Below, in pieces: positions 1-5,892 of a stretch of DNA of 7,614 bases. Under the pieces are notes generated by a model that was given only the letters and a program-made list of their open reading frames with translations, was not told the origin of the DNA and did not search any database. This DNA comes from Chloroflexota bacterium (GTDB taxonomy: Bacteria > Chloroflexota > Dehalococcoidia > JACQGW01): assembly GCA_016199325.1 (NCBI GenBank), contig JACQGW010000171.1, positions 1 through 7,614 on the forward strand, read 5' to 3'. The number at the start of each line of letters is the position of its first letter. The first letter of the stretch is position 1. Position numbers and translations under genes: made by a program.

Positions 1-35
1 ATCACTCATCACTCATCACTCATCACTCATCACTC
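1..35. repeat. 7-bp tandem repeat, five exact copies, at the 3' end of rsmH
   Basis: The unit ATCACTC (GAGTGAT on the minus strand) occurs five times head to tail from the first base of the window, so the array may continue outside it. The last codons and the stop codon of rsmH lie inside it. Read on the minus strand, each unit supplies GTG, ATG and TGA in overlapping arrangement (GTGATGA), so the array offers several stop/start overlaps where a downstream minus-strand gene could begin. Because the unit is not a multiple of three, every reading frame meets a TGA within about 21 bases, so copy-number change would alter only a few C-terminal residues of RsmH. Confidence 0.95.
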
Positions 36-993
36 GTTCCGCGGCACGTAGGCGGGCGCTTCGGCTGCGCGGGTTGCGGGCGGTCTCTTCGGGCGTTGGC
101 GTGACGACGTGCCGAGTGACGAGCCGCAGGCGTGGCTGATGGCCGCACTGACAGACCGGCAAGCCGGGCGGACAGATGCACCCCGCCGCCTCACGGCGCA
201 TGAACTCCTTGGCGATCCGATCTTCCAGCGAGTGGAAGCTGATGACCACCAGCCGTCCCCCCGGCGCCAGGATCTCGACGGCCTGGGGCAACCCTGCCGC
301 CAGCACCTCGAGCTCCCGATTGACAGCGATCCGAAGCGCCTGAAACGTCCTCGTCGCCGGATGGAGCTTGCCGGGCCTGCGACCGATCGCTCGCTCGACG
401 ATCGCCGCCAGCTCGCCGGTCGTGGCGACGGGCCGACCGGCGACGATCGCCCGAGCGATCCGGCGACTCCTCGGCTCCTCACCATATCGATAGATCAGGT
501 CGGCCAGCTCGCTCTCGGCCAGGCTGTTGACCAGCTCCCCAGCCGTTATCCCCTGCTCGGGGCTGAAGCGCATGTCGAGCGGCGCGCTGGCGCGAATGCT
601 GAATCCCCGCGTCGGTCCCAGAATCTGGGAGGTCGACACCCCGAGGTCGAACAACACGCCTTCGACGGCGGCGAACCCGTGGGCTTCGGCGATCGAGGCA
701 AGGCGCTCGAAGTTGCCGGCGACGAGCACGGCGGCGTCGCCAAACCGAGCCAGTCGGCGATGGGCCCTCTCGATCGCTTCCGGATCGGCGTCGATGCCGA
801 GGAGCCGCCCCCCCGGCCGGCACCGCTCGAGGATGGCCTCGGCGTGGCCGGCACCGCCCAGCGTCGCATCGATATACCGGCCGCCCGGCCGGACTCGCAG
901 TGCCGCGATCGTCTCTTCGAGCAGAACCGGAACGTGGTCGATCTCCTCCCTCAGGGGTAGGCTCCAACCGGGGAATCCAGTGGCGGGCATCAT
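16..993 (-). CDS. rsmH: 16S rRNA (cytosine(1402)-N(4))-methyltransferase RsmH (MraW)
   Basis: RsmH uses S-adenosylmethionine to methylate N4 of C1402 in the decoding centre of 16S rRNA. From the ATG at 993 the protein is 325 aa, close to the E. coli protein (313 aa). Family signatures visible in order are DHVPVLLEE (19-27), the SAM-binding segment [11 protein letters not shown] (40-50), GIDADP (66-71), [10 protein letters not shown] (114-123), RGFSIR...PLDMRF (129-143), [12 protein letters not shown] (169-180), [18 protein letters not shown] (211-228) and ISFHSLEDR (251-259). Near the C-terminus is a CxC-x6-CxC cluster (272-283), also seen in other RsmH proteins as I recall. ATG codons at 993 and 990 are adjacent; neither has a strong ribosome-binding site, so the exact start is uncertain. 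A long frame continues upstream to 1476 but is only the shadow of the neighbouring gene. The gene lies downstream of an HD-GYP gene on the same strand, 95 bp away, and not downstream of mraZ. The stop falls in a 7-bp repeat array. Confidence 0.96.
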   Translation of the reverse strand: MMPATGFPGWSLPLREEIDHVPVLLEETIAALRVRPGGRYIDATLGGAGHAEAILERCRPGGRLLGIDADPEAIERAHRRLARFGDAAVLVAGNFERLASIAEAHGFAAVEGVLFDLGVSTSQILGPTRGFSIRASAPLDMRFSPEQGITAGELVNSLAESELADLIYRYGEEPRSRRIARAIVAGRPVATTGELAAIVERAIGRRPGKLHPATRTFQALRIAVNRELEVLAAGLPQAVEILAPGGRLVVISFHSLEDRIAKEFMRREAAGCICPPGLPVCQCGHQPRLRLVTRHVVTPTPEETARNPRSRSARLRAAERVMSDE

Positions 994-1025
994 CCTAACA
1001 CAGGCCGCCTGCCCTCGCAACCCAG

Positions 1026-1034
1026 TTATCCACA
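1026..1034 (+). promoter_or_regulatory. Perfect DnaA-box 9-mer upstream of rsmH
   Basis: The 9-mer TTATCCACA matches the consensus high-affinity DnaA box exactly and is followed by G, as in many real boxes. It lies about 33 bp upstream of the rsmH start in the gap between the HD-GYP gene and rsmH. An AT-leaning 9-mer is not expected often in sequence this GC-rich, but I see no second box nearby, so this is not an origin. Binding by DnaA is inferred from sequence alone. Confidence 0.45.
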
Positions 1035-1044
1035 GAATCGCGCC

Positions 1045-1063
1045 CCGGCCCGTGGCGGGCCGG
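1045..1063 (-). terminator. GC-rich hairpin downstream of the HD-GYP gene, possible terminator
   Basis: A perfect inverted repeat with 8-bp arms (CCGGCCCG / CGGGCCGG) and a 3-base loop starts 25 bases after the stop codon of the minus-strand HD-GYP gene. On the minus strand it is followed by GC-rich sequence and not by a T-run, so it lacks the tail of a classical Rho-independent terminator. It may instead pause or attenuate transcription between the HD-GYP gene and rsmH, or stabilise an RNA 3' end. Confidence 0.35.
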
Positions 1064-1088
1064 CCGGGGGCAGAGCGGGGGGTCGAAG

Positions 1089-2252
1089 TCAGTGAACGTT
1101 TTCGCTCCGGTCTACCAGCAGGCGTCCGGGGCTCGGTGGTGGCCCGGCCATTGCCTCGCGGGTGAGGGCTCGCAGGCAGGCGTCGACGATCGTCGGGTCG
1201 AACTGCGTTCCCCTGCCTCGCCGGAGCCCATCGATCGCCTGTTCCGTCGTCATCGCCAGCCGATACGGCCGCTGGGACGTCATGGCGTGAAAGGCGTCGG
1301 CCACGGCGACGACGCGCGCCAGCAGGGGAATGGCCGATGCCCGCAGCCCGCTCGGGTAGCCGCGGCCGTCGAACCGCTCCTGGTGATGCCGGACGGCCGG
1401 CAGGGCGCGTCGCAGGAACTTGAGCGGCGAGAGCAGCCGGTGGCCCACGTCGGGATGCGTCTTGATGACGCGCCACTCGTCCTCGGTCGGCTTGCCGGCC
1501 TTGCGCAGAACGGCGTCGGGTATGCCGATCTTGCCGATGTCGTGCAGCAGACCTGCCCAGTGCAGGGACTCGAGGTCCTCGGGCGGCAGATCGAGCTCCC
1601 GGCCGATGGCGACGGCGTAGTGCGCGACGGCGCGGGAGTGGCTGTGGGTATAGGCGTCTCGCACATCAAGCGCGCCGGCCAGCGCCTCGAGGGTCGCCAG
1701 ATACGCCTCCTGCAGGTGAAAGTTGGCCTCGTGGAGATGGTTGGCGTAGCTCCGCAGCCGGTACGCCGCGACCTCGGCCTGCCGCTGGTGATTCGCCAGC
1801 GTTCCGGCGAGCCGTCGGTTGTTCTCTCGCAGGAACGTCACCTCGTCGAGCCTGGGCGACTGCACACAGTGGTCCCGGCAGGCGATGGCCGTCCGGATGG
1901 CTCGCGCCACCTTCTCCGGTGCCGACCGATCGAGGACCGCCGAGGCACCGAGCTGTTTGCCGAATGGCCGATCCTGCTTGAGCGCCTCCCTCTCGTCGAG
2001 CAGGACGACGGGAATCCCCCGCAGGAGCGGGTCGCTCTTCAGTTCCCAGCAAACGGTGAACCCGTCGCGGTCGGGCAGCAGGGCGCTGGCGACCACCGCG
2101 TGCGGCTGCTCACGCGCAGCCACCGCGAGGGCCTCCGCGCCGGTGCTGGCCCGGCGAACGGCAAATCCCGCCGCTTCGAGCTGGGCGGCGAGGATCGGAA
2201 GCTCCGTCTCGCCGGTGACGACCAGAACCCGTGCTTGCTGCGCCACGCGCAT
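1089..2252 (-). CDS. HD-GYP domain phosphodiesterase with a degenerate receiver domain
   Basis: 387 aa. Residues about 7-120 have the length and fold pattern of a CheY-like receiver (VLVV at 9-12, LLPDRDG at 58-64). The key residues are gone: T13-G14 replace the acidic pair, S56 sits at the phospho-acceptor aspartate, D86 at the Thr/Ser switch and R109 at the conserved lysine. A helical linker (about 130-190) leads into a complete-looking HD-GYP domain: H205 in the YTHSHS segment, [10 protein letters not shown] (237-246), HP (266-267), HH (289-290), DGRGYP (295-300) and [14 protein letters not shown] (318-331). HD-GYP enzymes of this type hydrolyse cyclic di-GMP in the cytoplasm; here activity is probably not switched by phosphorylation. 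The start is ATG 2252, but GTG 2246 is equally plausible because GAGG lies 6 bases before it and abuts the ATG. A TATAAT hexamer lies just upstream. The next gene downstream on this strand is rsmH. Confidence 0.93.
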   Translation of the reverse strand: MRVAQQARVLVVTGETELPILAAQLEAAGFAVRRASTGAEALAVAAREQPHAVVASALLPDRDGFTVCWELKSDPLLRGIPVVLLDEREALKQDRPFGKQLGASAVLDRSAPEKVARAIRTAIACRDHCVQSPRLDEVTFLRENNRRLAGTLANHQRQAEVAAYRLRSYANHLHEANFHLQEAYLATLEALAGALDVRDAYTHSHSRAVAHYAVAIGRELDLPPEDLESLHWAGLLHDIGKIGIPDAVLRKAGKPTEDEWRVIKTHPDVGHRLLSPLKFLRRALPAVRHHQERFDGRGYPSGLRASAIPLLARVVAVADAFHAMTSQRPYRLAMTTEQAIDGLRRGRGTQFDPTIVDACLRALTREAMAGPPPSPGRLLVDRSENVH

Positions 2253-2274
2253 CCTCGTCCGGACAGGATCATGT

Positions 2275-2280
2275 ATTATA
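2275..2280 (-). promoter_or_regulatory. Candidate -10 element for the HD-GYP gene
   Basis: A perfect TATAAT hexamer on the minus strand ends 22 bases before the ATG at 2252, within an AT-rich island. No convincing -35 hexamer is visible at 16-18 bp upstream. If it is used, the 5' untranslated leader would be only about 15 bases. Confidence 0.45.
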
Positions 2281-2292
2281 CTGCAAAGGCTG

Positions 2293-2301
2293 TGCTATGC
2301 T
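2293..2301 (+). promoter_or_regulatory. Candidate extended -10 promoter for the SDR gene
   Basis: TGCTATGCT fits an extended -10 element (TGnTAnnnT) on the plus strand. Another hexamer, TATACT, lies at 2277-2282. No good -35 is seen for either. A start near 2308 would give the SDR transcript a leader of about 135 bases, unusually long for this compact region. Confidence 0.3.
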
Positions 2302-2341
2302 TGGTCGCCTGCTAGCATCTGTCCGGGCTTCCCATTAGAAT

Positions 2342-2439
2342 CTCCGCAACTGCAATCGGAGGGGGAGCACGCGCGGGGGTGTCTATTGGACTGCCCCGGG
2401 GCAGGCGAGCCGCCTGCGCTCCCCGGTCGCGGAGGAGGG
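2342..2439 (+). promoter_or_regulatory. Structured leader of the SDR gene with overlapping hairpins
   Basis: Within the leader, CTCCG/CGGAG (2342-2361) can form a small hairpin. CTGCCCCGGGGCAG (2391-2404) is a perfect 14-bp palindrome. GCAGGCG/CGCCTGC (2401-2417) is a 7-bp stem with a 3-base loop that shares bases 2401-2404 with the palindrome, so the two structures would compete in one RNA molecule. CTCC (2419-2422) can pair with GGAG in the ribosome-binding site (GGAGGAGGG, 2431-2439). I do not recognise a known riboswitch. Confidence 0.35.
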
Positions 2440-2443
2440 CAGG

Positions 2444-3199
2444 ATGGTCATCGCCGATCGGGTTGCCGTCGTCACCGGCTCTGGACGTGGCATTGGCCGG
2501 GCCATTGCACTGGCACTGGCCGGCGCCGGGGCACATCTGGTGGTGAATGCCGCCAGAAGCCGGCCCGAGATGGAAGCGGTCGCCGCCGAGGTCCGGGCGC
2601 TCGGTCGGCAGGCGATCGCCGTGCAGGCCGACGTCTCCGACCCGGTCCAGGTGAAGGCGCTGCTCCAGGCGTGCCTGACCCATTTCGGCCGCGTCGACGT
2701 CTGGGTGAACAACGCCGGCGCCGACATCCTGACCGAGGTGACGGCGGCGACAACGCCCGAGGAGAAGCTCGATCGCGTCCTGGCCGTCGACGTCAAGGGC
2801 ACGTATTACTGCTCGAAAGCGGTCGCCCCGGTCATGCGCGCCCAGGGCCACGGCTGCATCATCAACGTCTCCTGGGACCACGTCGTCGAGGGGATGGCCG
2901 GCGAGAACCCGGAGATCTACGCCGTCGCCAAAGGGGCGATCCTGGCGTTCAGCAAGTGCCTGGCCCGCAGCCTGGCGCCAACGGTTCGGCTAAACGTCCT
3001 CGCGCCGGGCTGGGTCAAGACTCGGTTTGGCGATACCTTGCCGGCGGAGCGCCTGCGGGCCGTGGCCGCGGCGACGCCGCTCGATCGCTGGGGCACGCCC
3101 GAGGACATCGCTCGGGCCGCCGTCTTTCTCGCCTCCGATGACGCGAGCTTCATCACCGGCCAGACGCTGATGGTGAACGGCGGCATTGTGATGCACTGA
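2444..3199 (+). CDS. SDR family oxidoreductase (FabG-like) with a variant active site
   Basis: 251 aa, the usual length of a classical short-chain dehydrogenase/reductase. The Rossmann motif TGSGRGIG (11-18), ADV (62-64) and NNAG (89-92) are present, and R38 after the second strand favours NADP(H). The catalytic region is S143, Y159 and K163 (YAVAK at 159-163). Two departures are visible. The tetrad asparagine position is D116 (VDVKG). Ser and Tyr are 16 residues apart, against 13 in E. coli FabG, with NVSWD at 141-145 in the expanded loop. APGWVKT (187-193) and the C-terminal ITGQTLMVNGG (237-247) are typical of the family. The start is ATG 2444 behind a strong site, GGAGGAGGG. The substrate cannot be told from sequence. 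The next gene, 99 bp downstream on the same strand, is a dihydropteroate-synthase-like protein, so a role on a pterin is possible, but the TGxxxRxG motif of known pteridine reductases is absent. Confidence 0.93.
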   Translation: MVIADRVAVVTGSGRGIGRAIALALAGAGAHLVVNAARSRPEMEAVAAEVRALGRQAIAVQADVSDPVQVKALLQACLTHFGRVDVWVNNAGADILTEVTAATTPEEKLDRVLAVDVKGTYYCSKAVAPVMRAQGHGCIINVSWDHVVEGMAGENPEIYAVAKGAILAFSKCLARSLAPTVRLNVLAPGWVKTRFGDTLPAERLRAVAAATPLDRWGTPEDIARAAVFLASDDASFITGQTLMVNGGIVMH

Positions 3200-3287
3200 G
3201 GGTGGGGGAAGCAGGGACCGAGCGTCACCGGGGGATGGCCGAGTCCATCAACCGGATCCCGTACGGCTTTGCCGAATGCACCGGCGA

Positions 3288-3292
3288 TGAGG
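3288..3292 (+). promoter_or_regulatory. Ribosome-binding site supporting GTG 3299
   Basis: TGAGG lies 6 bases before the GTG at 3299. The upstream candidates, TTG 3269 and ATG 3287, have no purine-rich site in front of them. Confidence 0.45.
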
Positions 3293-3298
3293 TTCAAC

Positions 3299-4699
3299 GT
3301 GAGAATGTTGTTTGTGACCGGTAAGCTCGCGGCCCCCGCACTCGAGGGCGTTCTCCGAGAGATGGAGCCGCCGTTTGCCTACGAGATCGCCGTCCAGCGC
3401 ATCACGGTCGCCGCCCTGATGACGACGACCTGGATCGCCGACCGGCTGACGGTGCCGCCCGAGACGGATCTGATCGTGATCCCGGGGCTCTGCGAGGGCG
3501 ATCCCCAGACCATCGCCGAGCGCACCGGCGTGCGGGTCGAAAAGGGGCCCAGGGACCTGAAGGACATTCCGGACCGCTTCGGCGGCCAGGCGCGCCCGGC
3601 CGACTACGCGCAGGACGGCGAGCACTCGGTGACGATCTTCGCCGAGATCAACAGCGCGCCGTACCTCTCGACCGAAGAGATCGTCAACCTGGCCGAGTAC
3701 TACCGGGCGAGCGGCGCCGACGTCGTCGACCTCGGCTGCTCGCTCGACCGCCGATTCGAGAACGTGGCGGAGGTCGTCGGGCTTCTCAAAGGGCGGGGCT
3801 TTACGCTCTCCATCGACACCTTTGACAAAGACGAAATCCGCCGCGCGGATGCCGCCGGCGTCGACTACCTGCTCTCGATCAACGGCACGAACCTCGACCT
3901 GGCGCCGGCGCTCCGCTGCACGCCGGTGGTGATCCCGGACTTCGGCCAGGGCCTGGACTCGCTGGCGGCCAACGTCGAACAGCTCGAAGCGCTTGGCCGG
4001 CGGTACATCGTCGACCCGATCGTCGAGCCGCTGAACTTCGGCTTCGCCGAATCCCTCATGCGTTATGTCGAGGCACGGCGGCGCTGGCCGCACGCCGAGA
4101 TGCTCATGGGCATCGGCAACATCACCGAAATGACCGACGCCGACTCGACCGGCGTGAACGCCCTCCTGATGGGCTTCGTCCAGGAGCTGGGCATCACCCA
4201 CGTCCTGACGACCGAGGTCGCCCACTGGTGCCGGGGCGCCGTCCGCGAGGTTGACATCGCCCGCCGGCTCATGCACTACGCCCATCGGCGGGCCATGGTC
4301 CCGAAAAACCTGGACGACCGCCTCCTGACGCTGAAGGATCGCAAGCCATCCCGCGCCGTCGAGAGCGAGCTGCGGGACCTGCACCGCCGCATCACCGACC
4401 CGAACTTCCGGATCTTCACCGACGGCGAGGATCTCTACGCCTTCAACGCGCACGTCTTCGTCAAGGGGACCGACGTCCAGGAGATGTTCGAGCGCCTCGG
4501 CGTCGACGAGCCCAGCCACGCCTTCTACCTCGGCATGGAGCTGACCAAGGCCGCTCTTGCCCGCCAGCTCGGCAAGAGCTACTACCAGGACCAGCCGCTG
4601 CGCTGGGGCTATCAAACCATCGAGGAGGACCGCAGCGCGCACGCTCGCCGGGTTCGTCTGACGCAGCGAGCCCGCCGGCCGATGCCTGAGCAGGCGTGA
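3299..4699 (+). CDS. Dihydropteroate synthase-like protein with N-terminal DUF6513-type domain
   Basis: 466 aa from GTG 3299. TTG 3269 and ATG 3287 are possible longer starts; I chose 3299 because of its ribosome-binding site and because MRMLFVTGKL resembles the expected family start. Residues 1 to about 100 match the N-terminal domain of the archaeal/methylotroph DHPS-related family. Residues about 110-330 are a TIM-barrel resembling dihydropteroate synthase: GADVVDLGCSLDR (139-151), SIDTFDKDEI (171-180), SINGTNLD (193-200), GIGNITEMTDADSTG (271-285) and TTEVAHWCRGAV (304-315). The bacterial FolP signature with STRP after the GG/GC turn is absent. This family occurs in methanogens and in bacteria with tetrahydromethanopterin; a role in joining a pterin to an aryl-amine is inferred by homology and unproven. 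The region after residue about 350 is family-specific. It follows an SDR and precedes an F420-associated gene on the same strand. Confidence 0.88.
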   Translation: MRMLFVTGKLAAPALEGVLREMEPPFAYEIAVQRITVAALMTTTWIADRLTVPPETDLIVIPGLCEGDPQTIAERTGVRVEKGPRDLKDIPDRFGGQARPADYAQDGEHSVTIFAEINSAPYLSTEEIVNLAEYYRASGADVVDLGCSLDRRFENVAEVVGLLKGRGFTLSIDTFDKDEIRRADAAGVDYLLSINGTNLDLAPALRCTPVVIPDFGQGLDSLAANVEQLEALGRRYIVDPIVEPLNFGFAESLMRYVEARRRWPHAEMLMGIGNITEMTDADSTGVNALLMGFVQELGITHVLTTEVAHWCRGAVREVDIARRLMHYAHRRAMVPKNLDDRLLTLKDRKPSRAVESELRDLHRRITDPNFRIFTDGEDLYAFNAHVFVKGTDVQEMFERLGVDEPSHAFYLGMELTKAALARQLGKSYYQDQPLRWGYQTIEEDRSAHARRVRLTQRARRPMPEQA

Positions 4700-4715
4700 G
4701 CCATGGCGATTGGTG

Positions 4716-4721
4716 TACAAT
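4716..4721 (+). promoter_or_regulatory. Candidate -10 element, centred in an inverted repeat
   Basis: TACAAT, preceded by TG, lies 62 bases before the ATG of the DUF2342 gene in the short gap after the DHPS-like gene. No matching -35 is seen. The arms GCCATG (4700-4705) and CATGGC (4727-4732) are exact inverted 6-mers whose centre falls at 4716, on the first base of the hexamer, a layout that would suit an operator. Confidence 0.35.
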
Positions 4722-4771
4722 CTGGTCATGGCCTGGGCGCGGTCCGTGCATTCGTCTCGGATTGCGCCCGC

Positions 4772-4778
4772 GGAGGGG
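4772..4778 (+). promoter_or_regulatory. Ribosome-binding site fixing the DUF2342 start at 4784
   Basis: GGAGGGG stands 5 bases before ATG 4784. The in-frame ATG at 4703 lies only 3 bases after the previous stop and has only a weak purine stretch upstream, so the longer form is unlikely. Confidence 0.7.
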
Positions 4779-4783
4779 AGCGA

Positions 4784-5869
4784 ATGGTGTGGCGAAGGGC
4801 AGGATGGATTGCGCTCGCGGGGGCGATCGCGTACCGGGCGGCTGCCGAATGGCGGTCCCACGGCGAGCCGCCTCAGGCGATCTCGTGGGACCGGGCTCGT
4901 GACCTTGCCCGCCTGATGGCGCCGGCCGGCCAGGTGGACCCGGCCGCCGACTATGCCGGCGCCGTCCGGACCAGCCAGGCCGAGATCACGGCGCTCACCG
5001 GCTGGACCGTCGAACGCGACCTTGGCGCGGTGGCCGTTCCGCTCGACCGGCATACCTGGCTCAACCGCCTGCTTCCACGGATGCGTGCCATGACGGCCGA
5101 CCTCGAGGGGCACTACCGGCAGGTCGTCGCCATGTCTCCACAGACGTGGCTGGCTCGCGACGTGGCGGCCGAGGCGATGGCAGCGCCGATCGGCATGCTG
5201 CTGGGCGGCCTGGCGAACCTGGTCCTCGGCCAGTACGAGGTCGAGCTGCTCGCTGCCCCGCAGAGCGAGACCGACGTCCTCTTCATCGATCCGAACATCT
5301 CCCGCGTCATGACGCAGTTCAACCTGCCCGGCCACCAGTTCCGCCAGTTCATCGCGCTCCACGAGACGGCGCACGGGTTCCAGTTCGAGGTGTTTCCCTG
5401 GTTCCGGGCCGATCTTGCCGGGGCCGTTCGGGCGATCCTCGCCCGGGTCCTGGATCAGGCCGCCCACCAGTCCGGTCTGTCCTGGGATTTCGTCCAGGCG
5501 GCCATCGGCGGACCGCGCGGCGACCCCGAGCTGCGCCGCCAGCTCGATCACATCCAGGCCCGGATGGCGCTCGCGGAGGGGACCTCGAACTTCCTGATGC
5601 ACCGGATCGGCGCCCGCATCCTGCCGGACTATGCCGACATCGCCGCGATCAGCGAACGGCGGACTCGGAGCGTCAGCCGCCAGATCCTTGGGCTGCTCGG
5701 GATGGCGCGCAAGTTCGAGCAGTACCGGCTGGGCGAGCAGTTCGTCAAGGCCGTCGTCGACCGCCGCGGGCTGGCGGCCCTTTCGCTGGCCTGGCGCTCG
5801 GCGGAGACGGCGCCGACCCTCGATGAGGTCGCCGAGCCGGATCGCTGGCTTGACCGCATGGGCGACTAG
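4784..5869 (+). CDS. Zinc-dependent metallopeptidase-like protein, DUF2342 / F420-associated family
   Basis: 361 aa from ATG 4784, chosen for its strong ribosome-binding site; a frame-open extension to 4703 would add 27 residues of unlikely sequence. The zincin motif HETAH is at 193-197, inside LHETAHGFQFEVFPWFR, which is the hallmark segment of the family. The family's EG motif, E265 in LAEGTSNFLMH (263-273), is the likely third zinc ligand; my memory of relatives has EGH followed by a VMD-like end here, so this copy differs. The C-terminal part (KFEQYRLGEQF, 310-320, and a PT...E...P.RWL pattern near the end) also fits. Families of this type occur mainly in Actinomycetota and Chloroflexota and have been annotated as associated with coenzyme F420 by phylogenetic profile; the substrate is unknown. 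A short hydrophobic stretch (5-16) is too brief for a confident signal peptide or membrane helix. It lies 84 bp after the DHPS-like gene. Confidence 0.9.
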   Translation: MVWRRAGWIALAGAIAYRAAAEWRSHGEPPQAISWDRARDLARLMAPAGQVDPAADYAGAVRTSQAEITALTGWTVERDLGAVAVPLDRHTWLNRLLPRMRAMTADLEGHYRQVVAMSPQTWLARDVAAEAMAAPIGMLLGGLANLVLGQYEVELLAAPQSETDVLFIDPNISRVMTQFNLPGHQFRQFIALHETAHGFQFEVFPWFRADLAGAVRAILARVLDQAAHQSGLSWDFVQAAIGGPRGDPELRRQLDHIQARMALAEGTSNFLMHRIGARILPDYADIAAISERRTRSVSRQILGLLGMARKFEQYRLGEQFVKAVVDRRGLAALSLAWRSAETAPTLDEVAEPDRWLDRMGD

Positions 5870-5892
5870 CGCAGTCTTGAGAGGGGCCGAAC

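Larger units (their letters stand above)
2259..2326. promoter_or_regulatory. Inverted repeat flanking the divergent promoters
   Basis: CCGGACAG (2259-2266) and CTGTCCGG (2319-2326) are exact inverted 8-mers, 52 bases apart, that bracket the AT-rich core with the -10-like hexamers of both strands. The left arm overlaps the palindrome GTCCGGAC (2257-2264), and the palindrome TGCTAGCA (2310-2317) lies between the arms. The arrangement suits a pair of operator half-regions for a dimeric regulator, but no regulator gene lies next to it and this remains inference. Confidence 0.3.

Noticed and set aside
944..952. A strong ribosome-binding-like purine run (AGGGAGGAG) inside the rsmH 5' region
   Set aside because: It encodes the residues Arg-Glu-Glu of the protein and has no in-frame ATG, GTG or TTG at the right distance downstream.
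109..960. A 283-codon plus-strand frame opposite rsmH
   Set aside because: It is the antisense shadow of a highly conserved gene and has no domain signature.
992..1020. Promoter-like pair TTGCGA, 17 bp, TAGGAT on the minus strand before rsmH
   Set aside because: The -10 hexamer overlaps the rsmH start codon, so transcription would begin inside the gene with no good downstream start codon.
1092..2315. A 407-codon plus-strand frame opposite the HD-GYP gene
   Set aside because: The HD-GYP motifs are unmistakable on the minus strand. The plus-strand translation has no known motif and runs through the divergent promoter region.
2379..2443. A GTG-started upstream frame in the SDR leader that could act as a leader peptide
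   Set aside because: It runs on into the SDR gene out of frame for dozens of codons and has no conserved-looking peptide. The purine run upstream (2358-2367) is more easily explained as part of the leader hairpin.
1819..3141. A 440-codon plus-strand frame running across the promoter region into the SDR gene
   Set aside because: It overlaps two well-supported genes in the wrong frames and becomes low-complexity Arg/Gly/Pro sequence inside the SDR gene.
2444..3199. Assignment of the SDR as a pteridine reductase (PTR1/FolM type) because of the pterin-like neighbour
   Set aside because: The cofactor motif is TGxxxGxG, not the TGxxxRxG typical of pteridine reductases, so neighbourhood alone does not justify the name.
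4728..4916. A 62-codon frame starting 6 bases after the TACAAT hexamer, suggestive of a leaderless small protein
   Set aside because: It overlaps the DUF2342 start in another frame, and its translation is Arg/Ser/Gly-rich without any feature of a real protein.
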